A DNA stretch of 64,000 nt, from NCBI GenBank assembly GCA_002840565.1, contig PHBK01000006.1, forward strand, positions 1-64,000, written 5' to 3'. The DNA comes from Deltaproteobacteria bacterium HGW-Deltaproteobacteria-12 (GTDB lineage: Bacteria > Desulfobacterota > Syntrophia > Syntrophales > Smithellaceae). The stretch's first letter is position 1, and the number at the start of each line of letters is the position of its first letter. Below the pieces are notes generated by a model. That model made no database searches, was not told the origin of the DNA, and worked only from the letters and a program-made list of their open reading frames with translations. Position numbers and translations under genes: made by a program. Shown here one piece after another: positions 28,932 through 38,570 of the stretch.

Positions 28932-28955
28932 GACGGCGGATTTTCATCCGCCGTC
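28932..28955. terminator. Perfect hairpin downstream of the slipin gene
   Basis: GACGGCGGAT and ATCCGCCGTC are perfect 10-bp arms around a 4-base loop. On the plus strand TTTTC follows; on the minus strand, the direction of the genes here, the run after the stem is AAATATATT. It probably ends or stabilises the nfeD-slipin mRNA. Confidence 0.6.
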
Positions 28956-28967
28956 TTTTCAGCAAGA

Positions 28968-29732
28968 TTATTGCTTTTCCGCCATTTTTATCAGCGGTTT
29001 GAATAAATCAATCGGGATGGGGAATACTATTGTAGAATTGTTTTCTGCTGCAATCTGATTGAGAGTCTGCAGATACCGCAACTGCAGGGACATCGGCTGT
29101 GTTTCCATCAGCTGTGCCGCATCAATAAGTTTCTGTGCCGCCTGAAATTCACCTTCGGCATTAATAACCTTAGCCCTTCTTTCTCTTTCCGCTTCCGCCT
29201 GCTTGGCCATTGAGCGTTTCATTTCTTCCGGTAAATCGATGTGCTTCACTTCCACCAGCGATATTTTGATCCCCCAGGGCTCGGTACTGCGATCCAAGAT
29301 TTCCTGCAGATGCATATTGATTTTTTCTCTTTCGGAAAGGATTTCATCCAATTCCATCTGCCCGCAAACACTCCGCAGTGTGGTCTGGGCCAACTGCGAA
29401 GTAGCATAAAGATAATTTTCAACATTAGTCACCGCCGCATTGGCGGCCATTACACGGAAATAAACGACAGCGCTAACTTTAATGGACACGTTATCTTTAG
29501 TGATAACATCTTGAGGGGGCACATCCAACGTAATTGTACGCATGTCCACTTTCACTAATTTATCAATCCCGGGAATAAGTATAATCAAACCTGGTCCCTT
29601 TACATCAAGGATTCTTCCCAAACGAAAAATAACCGCCCTTTCGTATTCGTTTAAAATACGAATGGCGGAAGCCAAAAACATGATCACCAGCACAATGACA
29701 ACAATTGTCGGTATAGAAAAAGTTCCAATCAT
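28968..29732 (-). CDS. Slipin (stomatin/SPFH-domain) membrane protein
   Basis: The 254 residues begin with one membrane segment (about 5-22), followed by the SPFH domain with [22 protein letters not shown], the region [13 protein letters not shown] and a C-terminal helical part with [16 protein letters not shown]. This is the classic prokaryotic stomatin (slipin) form. It organises membrane microdomains and is paired with an NfeD-type protease encoded 27 bp upstream, which in archaeal homologues cleaves stomatin. Confidence 0.93.
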   Translation of the reverse strand: MIGTFSIPTIVVIVLVIMFLASAIRILNEYERAVIFRLGRILDVKGPGLIILIPGIDKLVKVDMRTITLDVPPQDVITKDNVSIKVSAVVYFRVMAANAAVTNVENYLYATSQLAQTTLRSVCGQMELDEILSEREKINMHLQEILDRSTEPWGIKISLVEVKHIDLPEEMKRSMAKQAEAERERRAKVINAEGEFQAAQKLIDAAQLMETQPMSLQLRYLQTLNQIAAENNSTIVFPIPIDLFKPLIKMAEKQ

Positions 29733-29759
29733 TTTATTTTCCTCCTGTTCATCTATGAA

Positions 29760-31064
29760 TTATTTTTCCTTCGTCAGTTCTTCCACGCTCAAGCTGAGAC
29801 CATTGACTTTAACAATCTTAACTTTCGCCCCCTTCTGAATTGGTTTTTCACTTGTGGCCTTCCAGTATTCTCCTTTATAAAATACTTCTCCCTCGTTCGC
29901 TATGTCGGTCACTGCCTGGGCCTCAGCATCAATCATGGCTTCCGCACCGGAATAATGTTTGCGTAATTGCGCTTTGAGTGCCAGCCAGATAACAAAGATG
30001 AAGAATGCCGACGCCACTATAACAGCCGGAATCAGAACCTGCAGCGAAATCCTTAACGCCGGGTCGGCTGTATCAAACAAAAGCAATGATCCCATAATTA
30101 GTGAAATTACACCTCCCACAGTAAGAATGCCATTACTCATAACTTTTATCTCGGCAATAAACAAAATCACACCAAATAGAATCAACAATATTCCTGAATA
30201 ATTCACGGGCAAAGTGGACAAACCAAAAAAGGCAAGCAACAGCGATATGCCGCCAATAACTCCCGGCAATATTGCCCCGGGCGTGGATAGTTCAAAATAC
30301 AAACCCGCGAGACCGATGAGCAGGAGGAGATAAGAAATGTTGGGATCAGAAATCGCCGCTAGTATTCCCTGCCTTGTCCCCATCTTTTTGTTGTTAATTA
30401 CAGCATCCTTGGTCGATATTTTCTTTTTACCGCCGGCCAGTTTTATTTCTTTCTGATCAATTGCCTTTAACAAAGTTTCGACATCGGAAACCACATAATC
30501 AATGACATTCAATTTCAGCGCTTCTTCGGCGGTTATTGATTCGCTTTTACGCACCGCCTTCTCCACCCATTCTTCCGAGCGTCCCTTGGATTTGGCAATG
30601 CTGCGAACGTAGGCAGCAGCGTCATTTTCCACTTTCTTCGACATGGTTTTATCCATCCCGCCGCCGCCAATACCGATAGATACGGGATGAGCTGCTCCGA
30701 TGTTGGTGCCGGGAGCCATTGCCGCAATATGGGCAGATGCAGTAATAATAACTCCGGCTGACGCCGCACGGGCTCCGGGAGGATAAACAAAAACAATCAC
30801 CGGCAGCGGCGCATTAAGAATACTTTTGGCTATATCACGCATCGCGGTATCCATTCCCCCCGGCGTGTCGAGTAAAATAATAAGCCCTTCCGCGCCTTCT
30901 TTGTGGGCATCATCAATGTTACTGGCGATATATTTTGCCGTGGGGGATGTGATTACGCCATCGACGCTGATCATATTGAATACCGGTTTTTTTTCTCCGG
31001 CCAGCACACTGACCCCGGTTACTATGAGAACCAAGCTCAGTAAGGAGATAATTTTCTTAAACAT
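29760..31064 (-). CDS. NfeD family membrane-bound ClpP-class serine protease
   Basis: Full-length NfeD (434 residues): signal peptide (about 1-22), ClpP-like serine protease domain (about 30-220) with LDTPGGMDTAM, the catalytic Ser in GARAASAGV and the following GTNIGAAHPV, then four or five membrane segments (about 235-370) and a C-terminal soluble OB-fold NfeD domain (about 375-434, GEVFYKGEYWKATS). Works with the adjacent slipin in membrane-protein quality control. Confidence 0.93.
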   Translation of the reverse strand: MFKKIISLLSLVLIVTGVSVLAGEKKPVFNMISVDGVITSPTAKYIASNIDDAHKEGAEGLIILLDTPGGMDTAMRDIAKSILNAPLPVIVFVYPPGARAASAGVIITASAHIAAMAPGTNIGAAHPVSIGIGGGGMDKTMSKKVENDAAAYVRSIAKSKGRSEEWVEKAVRKSESITAEEALKLNVIDYVVSDVETLLKAIDQKEIKLAGGKKKISTKDAVINNKKMGTRQGILAAISDPNISYLLLLIGLAGLYFELSTPGAILPGVIGGISLLLAFFGLSTLPVNYSGILLILFGVILFIAEIKVMSNGILTVGGVISLIMGSLLLFDTADPALRISLQVLIPAVIVASAFFIFVIWLALKAQLRKHYSGAEAMIDAEAQAVTDIANEGEVFYKGEYWKATSEKPIQKGAKVKIVKVNGLSLSVEELTKEK

Positions 31065-31097
31065 CGGAGCACCTCATTCTTTTAACAGCTGCAAAAA

Positions 31098-31817
31098 TCA
31101 ATTTTTCAGCTCTTTCATAATCACTTGCACATCTTCCCAGACGAGTTTCTTGGCCGAAGGATTACGCAGAAGATAGGCCGGATGATAGGTCGGCATCAAT
31201 TTAATCCCCTCATAGAAATGAAAACGGCCTCGTAAGACGCTGATCGGCACTTCAGTTTTCAGCAGTGTCTGGGCGGCAAATGTTCCCAGTGCGCAGATTA
31301 CCTGCGGAGAAATACTCTTTAGCTGCTGTTTTAAAAACGGCTCACATGCCGCAATTTCATCAGGCAGAGGATTGCGATTTTGCGGAGGACGGCACTTAAG
31401 AATATTGCAAATATAAACGTCCTTGCGATTCAAACCCATTGCTTCGATTATCTTCGTCAACAGCTGTCCGGCCCTGCCGACAAATGGCAACCCTTGCTCA
31501 TCTTCATCCGCCCCGGGTGCTTCCCCCACAAAAACAACTTTTGACCTGGCATTGCCGTCACCGAAAACAAGATTATTTCTCGTTGTGCCCAAACGGCAGA
31601 GCCGGCATTCCGCCATATCTGCGCAAAGCGCACTCAAATCTGATTCGTTTTTGAGTGCCGCAACACTGCCGTATTTCTGCACTCGTTCCGGTTTTTTCCA
31701 GTCCATGCGGTTAGTATATTTATCCGTTTTTTTTACGCGGCTTTTCAGCGCTTTTACAGCCGTAAGCAACTCTGCACGCAATTGACGCCGCACCGATTCG
31801 GTAATAACTTCAACCAT
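31098..31817 (-). CDS. Uracil-DNA glycosylase, family 4 ([4Fe-4S])
   Basis: Removes uracil from DNA. Motif 1 is GEAPGADEDEQGLPFVGRAGQLL in part, and motif 2 is HPAYLLRNP. The four iron-sulphur Cys are present: CRLC near residue 75 and CNILKC with ACEPF further on. The 239 residues include an extra N-terminal basic extension of about 60 residues before the catalytic domain. The stop of coaBC overlaps its start by one base, so they are coupled. Confidence 0.9.
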   Translation of the reverse strand: MVEVITESVRRQLRAELLTAVKALKSRVKKTDKYTNRMDWKKPERVQKYGSVAALKNESDLSALCADMAECRLCRLGTTRNNLVFGDGNARSKVVFVGEAPGADEDEQGLPFVGRAGQLLTKIIEAMGLNRKDVYICNILKCRPPQNRNPLPDEIAACEPFLKQQLKSISPQVICALGTFAAQTLLKTEVPISVLRGRFHFYEGIKLMPTYHPAYLLRNPSAKKLVWEDVQVIMKELKN

Positions 31818-33028
31818 TACTTTTTGCTTTTGCCTTTCCGGCGAATTGCTTCTTTAATCCGGTCGAGAATCTTGTCCGCAGCCTCAATTTTTGTCATCTT
31901 CGGGAAAGATTCCGCCTTGCCGCTGGTGTCAATTATAGTAATAATATTAGTATCCGTCTGAAAACCGGCGCCGTCTTCACGCAAATTGTTCGCCACAATG
32001 AAATCCAATTTTTTTTTGTGAAGCTTTTCCCGGGCATTGGCCAGAAGATTCTCAGTTTCCATCGCAAAACCGACCAGAATGCGGTTGCCTTTGCTCTTGC
32101 CGATTTGGGCAATTATGTCCGGATTTCTTTCCAGCATCAGCGGAAATGGCTGATTATTTTTCTTTATTTTTTCTTTTGCCAAAACAGCCGGCCGGTAATC
32201 GGCAACAGCGGCAGCTTTGATCACGACCGTCGATTTTTTAAAATGCTCCAATACCGCTGCATACATTTCCTGCGCCGTTCGAATTTGGACCACTTTCTTG
32301 CACGGCGGCAGCGGCAGGTCCGTCGGTCCTGTAATTAAAGTAACCTCGGCTCCCCGCCTGCGGGCAACTCTGGCCAGAGCATAGCCCATTTTCCCTGACG
32401 ATGAGTTAGTGATGAAGCGCACGGGATCGAACGGTTCTTCCGTCGGCCCCGCGGTAACCAGAATTTTTTGGCCGGTTAAATCCTTGGGTGTCAGCAGCGT
32501 CTCTATTTCTTCAACTATAGCGGAAGCATCAGGCAGGCGGCCCGCACCTTGTGTCTTGCAGGCCAACTCGCCGTAGCCGCTGTCCATGATGACATAGCCG
32601 TATTTCTTCAGCCGATTTATATTATCCTGAACCAGAGGGTTTGCCAGCATCTTATCATTCATTGCCGGACAAATAAGAGTGGGTTTGTCGCTGGCCATGA
32701 TCGTGGTCGTCAGCAAATCATCGCCAATACCCGCTGCTATCTTGCCGATAATATTGCCGGTAGCCGGAGCGATAACAAAAGCATCGGCGAATTCGGCAAG
32801 ACTAATATGGGCCATATCATATTTGGCGGTAGGAACAAACATGTCCGTATAAACCATATTGCCGGAAAGAGTCTGAAAAGTTAATGGAGAAATAAATTCG
32901 CCGGCGCTTTTTGTCATAATGACTTTAACCTGAGCGCCTTCTTTAATCAAAGCACGGGTTAATTCCGCCGCTTTATAAGCGGCAATTCCGCCGGCTACTC
33001 CCAAGACAATCTTTTTTCCACTAAGCAT
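31817..33028 (-). CDS. coaBC: Phosphopantothenoylcysteine decarboxylase / synthetase
   Basis: Bifunctional CoA-pathway enzyme of 403 residues. The N-terminal flavoprotein CoaC half (1-180) shows GVAGGIAAYKA, the FMN/active-site segment HISLAEFADAFVIAPAT, PAMNDKM and the redox Cys segment ELACKTQGAGRL. The C-terminal CoaB half (about 187-400) shows LVTAGPTEEPFDPVRFITN and KAAAVADYRP. It heads a transcript with the UDG gene and possibly nfeD/slipin. Confidence 0.96.
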   Translation of the reverse strand: MLSGKKIVLGVAGGIAAYKAAELTRALIKEGAQVKVIMTKSAGEFISPLTFQTLSGNMVYTDMFVPTAKYDMAHISLAEFADAFVIAPATGNIIGKIAAGIGDDLLTTTIMASDKPTLICPAMNDKMLANPLVQDNINRLKKYGYVIMDSGYGELACKTQGAGRLPDASAIVEEIETLLTPKDLTGQKILVTAGPTEEPFDPVRFITNSSSGKMGYALARVARRRGAEVTLITGPTDLPLPPCKKVVQIRTAQEMYAAVLEHFKKSTVVIKAAAVADYRPAVLAKEKIKKNNQPFPLMLERNPDIIAQIGKSKGNRILVGFAMETENLLANAREKLHKKKLDFIVANNLREDGAGFQTDTNIITIIDTSGKAESFPKMTKIEAADKILDRIKEAIRRKGKSKK

Positions 33029-33130
33029 ATATTTTCATCACTTTTTTCTGGAATATAACAGTGTTTAAATGCAAGATCAAGGCATAATATCTTTAATATT
33101 ATTGAAGATTTATTCTTCAGCCGGCAATAA

Positions 33131-33919
33131 TTATATATTATTGTTGATCGCGGCAAAATTAGATGTCCGGAATTGTTCGTCTATTTCTCGATAAGAGGGC
33201 AATGGAAATAAGTAACCTGAAGGTGTAATTCTATATAAATCCATTTTTATACTCTGGAAAAAATAGAAATAATCCTGAAAATAAGTCTTCGTGTCGATAT
33301 TGCAGCCACCGAATTCAAAGGTTACCATCTTAATAGCATTAGCCTGAAACATTCTTTCCGCACCGGAAATAAGATCCATTTCATGCCCTTCAATATCTGC
33401 TTTCAGCAGGGAAATAAAATCAATTCTATTTTCAGCACAATAATTATCCACCGTGTCAATAGACACTGTTTCGGACAGCCACTTGGTGATACCGATGTGA
33501 TCAAGCTTTCTTTTTGTCAATGAACCACCGGTATCTTCTGCGTCATAATACAATTCCATTTGCGATGACTGCTTGCCCAATCCTATGTTGTTTACCACGA
33601 CCCGGCTGTCCTTTGCGGCTCTGGCGGAAAGCGACGAAAATAAGCGTGGGGAAGGTTCAAAGCAGTGTGCCCGGAAATCATCGTTTTCCATTACTGATAA
33701 GACAACATCCAGGTATTGTCCTCGATGCGAACCGACATCAAAAATCATGAATGGCGGCCGGCTGATTTCCTTCATTTTTTCCACTGCGCCTTTCTCACCA
33801 CTGAAATAAACATCATCGCCGGTGCCGATGCCCATGTAGCGATGGCATTTACGAACTATGCTTTCCAATATATTCTGCCCTGGTTTATTTCCGAATAATT
33901 TTGCAATTGCCTTGTTCAT
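33131..33919 (-). CDS. FkbM family methyltransferase
   Basis: SAM-dependent methyltransferase of the FkbM family: the SAM motif FDVGSHRGQYLDVV, the acidic FEPSPRLF, KADIEGHEMDLISGA and a C-terminal TFEFGG. About 262 residues if it starts at ATG 33919; ATGs at 33961 and further up to 34015 are in frame, and AGAGG precedes 33961, so the N-terminus is uncertain. FkbM enzymes methylate sugars or lipids in envelope polysaccharides and natural products; the acceptor is unknown. It stands alone. Confidence 0.85.
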   Translation of the reverse strand: MNKAIAKLFGNKPGQNILESIVRKCHRYMGIGTGDDVYFSGEKGAVEKMKEISRPPFMIFDVGSHRGQYLDVVLSVMENDDFRAHCFEPSPRLFSSLSARAAKDSRVVVNNIGLGKQSSQMELYYDAEDTGGSLTKRKLDHIGITKWLSETVSIDTVDNYCAENRIDFISLLKADIEGHEMDLISGAERMFQANAIKMVTFEFGGCNIDTKTYFQDYFYFFQSIKMDLYRITPSGYLFPLPSYREIDEQFRTSNFAAINNNI

Positions 33920-34130
33920 GTTGGAATTAATCCCCGTTCCTGTTTTGTGGATAATAATCATAGCCTCTGGCTTAAGTGATGTCAACGTGAAACTCTTTAA
34001 AAACATCAGCATCATGCATTCAGGCTGTTATGAAACTTTGTAAGGCTTTCGGGAAATTTGTCTTGCAAAAGGCAGGGAAAGAAATTATACACGCGCGCAG
34101 GCCTAGAATCTTATGAATCCGGAGAAAATT

Positions 34131-35468
34131 ATGAAAAAATTTAAATCATCCGTCACAATTATAGCTGTTATTATTGTTGGTGTCATTATCGTCGCCCTGC
34201 TGGGCGGGCTTTATTGGGGAAATTATCTGGAAAGGGAAAGTCCGTCGATCAAATCTAATAATGATTTCCTCGTGATTGGAAAACAAAAGAAACTGGAAAT
34301 AATCTTTGCAGATCAAAAGAGCGGTTTGTCTCAAATAGCTGTGGAAATTATTCAGAATAATAAGGGACAAATATTGGCCACCGAGAATATTCCTGCGCGG
34401 GGCAGCAAACAAAAAACAATATCCTTGACCATAGACCCGGCCGCGCTAAAGCTGCAGGATGGCCCTGCTGTAATTAAATTCACCGCTGCCGACCACTCTT
34501 TCTTGAAGAATGAAACCGTTTTATCTTCGCCGGTCACCATCGACACCGTGCCCCCCCAGATCTATCTGCTCAATCCTGTCAACCATATCAATCAGGGCGG
34601 CACCTGCTTCCTTGCTTTCCGTACATCAAAACCAACCGCACAAAACGGCGTCTACGTAAATGATTACTTTACTCCCGGTTATACGATCTTAATCGACAAC
34701 AAGCCCACGTCGGTCGCCTACTTTGCCCTGCCGATTGATGCGACAAAGACAAATACGACAATCAAGGTATTTGCCCGGGATACCGCCGGCAATGAATCCA
34801 ATATCGCAGTTCCCTGCCTGATTAAGGAAAAGAAGTTCCGTGCCGACAAAGTTAATCTGAGCGAAGCTTTCCTCCAGCAGAAAATGCCTGAATTTCAGGC
34901 AATGGTACCCTCTCTGCAGGGGAAGACGCCACTGGAAATATTCAACCATGTTAACGGGCAAATGCGTGATGATAATTTCCGCACAATACAGACAATCTGC
35001 CGGAAATCTTCGCCCAATAAACTCTGGGAGGGAACATTTCTGCGCATGCCCAAAGGCCAACCGATGGCTTTATTCGGCGATAGAAGAACATACATGGCCG
35101 GGGGAAATGCAGTGGGAAATTCACTGCACTTAGGCGTCGACCTGGCATCGACTGCTCATGCGGTAATTGAAGCCGCCAACGACGGTATTGTTGTATTTAC
35201 CGGCGTCCTCGGAATTTACGGTAACACGGTTGTCATTGATCACGGCCAGGGTTTGTTCAGTCTCTACGGGCATCTCTCAACTATTAATACTGCCGCGGGC
35301 AAGGCAGTTAAGAAGCAGGAGGCCATCGGCCATTCCGGTATCTCCGGCCTCGCGGGAGGCGATCATTTGCATTTCAGCATTCTTGCCGGGGGGCAATTTG
35401 TGAATCCTCAAGAATGGTGGGATCCGCACTGGATTAAAGACAATGTGACGATAAAGATGGCTCAATAG
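34131..35468 (+). CDS. M23 family metallopeptidase, membrane anchored
   Basis: Peptidoglycan endopeptidase of the LytM type. One N-terminal membrane segment (about 8-28) places the rest in the periplasm; the middle (about 40-240) is beta-rich with Ig-like character and EKK linkers; the C-terminal M23 domain (about 310-440) has LGVDLAST, YGNTVVIDHGQGLFSLYGHLS and DHLHFSI, including the zinc ligands and catalytic His. ATG at 34131 is favoured because GGAG lies seven bases upstream; a second ATG at 34113 has none. Confidence 0.9.
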   Translation: MKKFKSSVTIIAVIIVGVIIVALLGGLYWGNYLERESPSIKSNNDFLVIGKQKKLEIIFADQKSGLSQIAVEIIQNNKGQILATENIPARGSKQKTISLTIDPAALKLQDGPAVIKFTAADHSFLKNETVLSSPVTIDTVPPQIYLLNPVNHINQGGTCFLAFRTSKPTAQNGVYVNDYFTPGYTILIDNKPTSVAYFALPIDATKTNTTIKVFARDTAGNESNIAVPCLIKEKKFRADKVNLSEAFLQQKMPEFQAMVPSLQGKTPLEIFNHVNGQMRDDNFRTIQTICRKSSPNKLWEGTFLRMPKGQPMALFGDRRTYMAGGNAVGNSLHLGVDLASTAHAVIEAANDGIVVFTGVLGIYGNTVVIDHGQGLFSLYGHLSTINTAAGKAVKKQEAIGHSGISGLAGGDHLHFSILAGGQFVNPQEWWDPHWIKDNVTIKMAQ

Positions 35469-35534
35469 CAGGATGAAGACTGAGCCCTGAAAAAACAATT
35501 GCTTCACGTACGACGCTTCCCGTTTAACTTAACT

Positions 35535-36401
35535 TCAACTTTTGTTAATGTCCCGGTGAGTAACATTAACAATATATTTCATTTCCGAAAAATGAGCGCC
35601 CAGCTGATTGGCAATAACTACGGAGCGATGTTTTCCACCGGTACAACCTAAGGCAACATTTAAGCGCACCTTGCCTTCTTTGTCATACAAAGGGATTAAG
35701 AAAGTCATTACATCTAAAAACTTATTGAGAAATATTTTACTTTTTTCATCGTTTAAAACAAAATCGCGAACAGCCTTATTTTGCCCGTCAAAATTTTTTA
35801 ATTCTGAAATAAAATACGGATTAGGTAGGAATCTTACATCAAATACCAGATCGGCATCCGCCGGAAGTCCGTAACGGTATCCAAAGGAGATAACATTAAC
35901 TATCAGTTTCTTATGATCTGAATCCGGCAGAAAATGCCGTTGAACAATATCTTTCAGCTGATGAACATTTGTCGATGTTGTATCAATAACCTGATCGGCC
36001 ATCTGTTTCAGAGAGGATAACTTCTCTCTTTCCAGCATGATGCCGTCCATGACCGAACCTTGTTCCGAAAGAGGGTGCGTGCGTCTGGTTTCACTGAACC
36101 GGTGCAACAGCGAATCATCGCTGGAATCAAGAAACAGAATTTCAATTTTATAACCTTTTCCTTTAATGAGGGCGAAAATACGTCTGTACTTTTCCAGAAA
36201 GCCCCTTTCGCGCAGATCCATAACCAGGGCGACGCGTTTTATTTCCGGAGAAGACTGTAACGTGATAGCTAAAAATTTTGGCAGTAAAACAACCGGCAGA
36301 TTATCGACGCAAAAAAAGCCAATATCTTCCAGCGCCCGGAGCGCTGTGCTTTTACCGGAACCGGAAAGACCTGTAATAACTACAACGCGAAGATTTATCA
36401 T
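35535..36401 (-). CDS. rapZ: RapZ/YvcJ family RNA-binding nucleotide-binding protein
   Basis: The 288 residues have Walker [10 protein letters not shown], the Walker-B-like region VVLDLRERGF in the form [11 protein letters not shown], and the C-terminal domain with [23 protein letters not shown] and the Cys-containing [10 protein letters not shown], all family signatures. In E. coli RapZ controls GlmS through small RNAs; elsewhere it links PTS signals to metabolism. Its start overlaps the hprK stop by 4 bp. The ptsH/ptsI genes that often follow are not here; a plus-strand peptidase gene lies beyond. Confidence 0.95.
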   Translation of the reverse strand: MINLRVVVITGLSGSGKSTALRALEDIGFFCVDNLPVVLLPKFLAITLQSSPEIKRVALVMDLRERGFLEKYRRIFALIKGKGYKIEILFLDSSDDSLLHRFSETRRTHPLSEQGSVMDGIMLEREKLSSLKQMADQVIDTTSTNVHQLKDIVQRHFLPDSDHKKLIVNVISFGYRYGLPADADLVFDVRFLPNPYFISELKNFDGQNKAVRDFVLNDEKSKIFLNKFLDVMTFLIPLYDKEGKVRLNVALGCTGGKHRSVVIANQLGAHFSEMKYIVNVTHRDINKS

Positions 36402-37261
36402 AAATTATCCTTGAATATTTGTTCGATTGCTTTTTTTAGCAGATTTTCGCCAAAAAAGCCAGCAGACGGTATATGAATGCGCAGGCAAGTCAACTTTTTG
36501 CCCAGTATATGTTTATAACCTTTTGCCATCCGGATGCCGGTGCTGCTTTTTTCAATTCGAATAACGGCAGCAAGTTTTGTATTAATTTTTATCCTGTCGG
36601 GCTTAAGCAAAGCGTCAACGGGTATTATTCCCGTTTTTGCAGTATGAATATAGCGGCTGATTTTTTTATTGCCACCGGCAATCAATTCCCCTTTTTGGGT
36701 TCTTTTAACTACAGCTATATCGTCTGCCACCCAATAACAATGATTTGCCGCCGACTTCAATGCTGCTGTCGTTTTTCCGACGCCGCTGGCGCCGGTGATC
36801 AGAATGCCCTTCCCTTCTGCTTCCAGAACAACTCCATGCAGGGTAATTGTTTCTCGGCATTTTTCCCGGATCAGTCCTATGAAAAGACTTCTCAAATAAT
36901 GCTCATCGTATTTCGATGCACCGGACGGAATATTTAATTTAGCGGCAGTTTTTTTTAAATAAGCCGGAATTGACAGAGAACCGGATAACAAAAGAAAGCA
37001 AAGATTACGCGAAAAAAGATCTTCCAGAAGATGAAGGCGAAATCCTGTCTGCAAAACAGATAATTGATTTAAAACTTTTGGAGTGAAGATGGCAATGGTT
37101 GGAACATTATTTGGGGGGGAATAAAAAGGTATCTTGTCAAAAATGCGAACACGAATTGTCGTCAGCTCTTTGCCCAAACCGGCTGCAGGAAATATTTCTT
37201 TTATCCCCAGCCTGATAATCCTTCCCTGCAATATTTCTTTGAGAGATAATTTCTTTTTCAT
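36398..37261 (-). CDS. hprK: HPr kinase/phosphorylase family protein with altered signature loop
   Basis: Phosphorylates the seryl residue of HPr in the nitrogen-type PTS circuits of proteobacteria. The 287 residues keep an N-terminal domain (1-125), the His in [11 protein letters not shown]-loop GASGVGKT (157-164) and VADD (178-181). The family signature EIRGLGI should fall at about 205-215, but the aligned stretch reads [11 protein letters not shown], so its Glu and Arg are gone. Kinase activity may remain; phosphorylase activity is doubtful. Gene order ptsN-hprK-rapZ supports the identity. Confidence 0.82.
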   Translation of the reverse strand: MKKKLSLKEILQGRIIRLGIKEIFPAAGLGKELTTIRVRIFDKIPFYSPPNNVPTIAIFTPKVLNQLSVLQTGFRLHLLEDLFSRNLCFLLLSGSLSIPAYLKKTAAKLNIPSGASKYDEHYLRSLFIGLIREKCRETITLHGVVLEAEGKGILITGASGVGKTTAALKSAANHCYWVADDIAVVKRTQKGELIAGGNKKISRYIHTAKTGIIPVDALLKPDRIKINTKLAAVIRIEKSSTGIRMAKGYKHILGKKLTCLRIHIPSAGFFGENLLKKAIEQIFKDNL

Positions 37262-37282
37262 GGATGAATGATTTATACATTA

Positions 37283-37750
37283 TCAAAGGGAACAGGTCTC
37301 ATCCTGTTCAATAATAATTCTATATAAATCACTGCTTGATTTGGCATCCGTAAGTTTTTTGCGGAAATTGCCCGTTTTCAACATTTTGGAAACCTTGGCC
37401 AACGCTTTCAGGTGCTGACCGGTGCAATTCTCCGGAGCGAGAAGCAAAAAGAAAAGTTGCACGGGTTTGCCATCGCTGGAGTCAAAAGGAACTCCGGTCT
37501 TACTCCGTCCGAAGGCCAAAATTAGATCTTCGAGGTCGCCGATTTTGCCATGTGGAATAGCGACACCATCACCAATTCCGGTAGAGCCCTGTTTTTCTCT
37601 TTGCAGCAAAACATCATATATCTGTGACTTATTTAGATCCCGGCTCCCTTTTGCAACCAGCAACGCTAACTCGGCCAGTGCTTCAGTTTTACTCTTGGCC
37701 TGCATATTGTCGTTAAGATATTCCGGCTTTAAAATATTTTCCAGACGCAT
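37283..37750 (-). CDS. ptsN: PTS IIA-like nitrogen-regulatory protein
   Basis: EIIA-Ntr, a phosphoryl acceptor of the nitrogen PTS that regulates metabolism and potassium transport. The family start LENILKPEYLN and the active-site His in IPHGKIGDLEDLILAFGR are visible, about 155 residues. The ATG at 37750 has AGGA seven bases upstream; the longer GTG-started form would add 18 unusual residues. Located between hpf and hprK, its standard place next to rpoN. Confidence 0.93.
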   Translation of the reverse strand: MRLENILKPEYLNDNMQAKSKTEALAELALLVAKGSRDLNKSQIYDVLLQREKQGSTGIGDGVAIPHGKIGDLEDLILAFGRSKTGVPFDSSDGKPVQLFFLLLAPENCTGQHLKALAKVSKMLKTGNFRKKLTDAKSSSDLYRIIIEQDETCSL

Positions 37751-37867
37751 TAATTTTTCCTGATTGGCGCAAATCAGCTTGGTGACATCAATATGATGCG
37801 GCACTGAATTATTTATTCATCTATTTGCCTGCAGTTCAAAGGCTCTATACGAGCAACTTTACTTTTT

Positions 37868-38401
37868 TCAACTATTCGTCTCGATGAGGGCATAATTTCC
37901 ATCATCCCGACGGTAAACCAGACTTATATTTTCCGACGAAGAATCACGATAGATAATAAAGCGGGTTTTACCGCCTTCTATCTCCATTACTGCTTCATCC
38001 AGGGACATAGGTTTTAAAACAACTTTGCGAGTTTCTACGACTTTACTTGTCGCCGGTTCATCATCCTCTTCGTTTTGTCCAATTTTTTCTAAGTTATGGC
38101 GGATGCTGCGGGGCTTATGCTCCCTGACTTTTTCTTTTTGTTTTTTCAGTTGTTTCTCAATCTTCTCAATACAACTGTCAATCGCCAGATGCATATCTTT
38201 TGCTTCTTCTTTGGCATTGAAGTTCAGGCCATTGGCGCTGAGATTAATTTCTGCAAAGCACCGAAATTTTTCCGTGGAAAGGATAATGTGGGCTTCGGCA
38301 GGCATATCCAAATATCTTTTCAGTTTTACTATTCTTTCTTCTGCATAAATTTTTTGCCAGTTTTCACCTTCACCATTTCTGAAAGTAACCGAAATCTTCA
38401 T
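37868..38401 (-). CDS. hpf: Ribosome hibernation promoting factor, long form
   Basis: Binds 30S subunits and promotes inactive 100S dimers in stationary phase or starvation. N-terminal S30AE domain (about 1-100) with FRCFAEINLSANG and DMHLAIDSCIEKIEKQLKK; charged linker; C-terminal dimerisation domain (about 120-177) with KPMSLDEAVMEIE and FIIYRDSSSENISLVYRRDDGNYALIE. The 177 residues identify the long form. It has its own promoter in the rpoN-hpf gap and a GGAGG ribosome site. Confidence 0.95.
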   Translation of the reverse strand: MKISVTFRNGEGENWQKIYAEERIVKLKRYLDMPAEAHIILSTEKFRCFAEINLSANGLNFNAKEEAKDMHLAIDSCIEKIEKQLKKQKEKVREHKPRSIRHNLEKIGQNEEDDEPATSKVVETRKVVLKPMSLDEAVMEIEGGKTRFIIYRDSSSENISLVYRRDDGNYALIETNS

Positions 38402-38490
38402 TATTATTCCTCCCTGATTTGTTTATGCTCCTACAATGTTTATCGCCGCGTTGACTTTACAAAAACAGCCTCTGGCAAAGAAAGGCCAGT

Positions 38491-38519
38491 CATATAGTGA
38501 TGTAAAAAGTAAAAGTCAA
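38491..38519 (-). promoter_or_regulatory. Sigma70-type promoter of hpf-ptsN-hprK-rapZ
   Basis: On the minus strand TTGACT (plus 38514-38519) and TATATG (plus 38491-38496) are 17 bp apart, in the 169-bp gap after rpoN, leaving a leader of about 85 nt that contains a small inverted repeat (CTGGC/GCCAG, about 38471-38489). A strong candidate for separate expression from rpoN. Confidence 0.55.
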
Positions 38520-38570
38520 TTAATATTTTATCTGATCCATTCCCTATGATCGGCACTTTAGCTGATCGCT

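Noticed and set aside
38471..38489. Possible sigma-54 promoter (minus strand TGGCC...TTTGC) upstream of hpf
   Set aside because: The GG to GC spacing is one base short of the required -24/-12 geometry; a good sigma70 promoter lies next to it.
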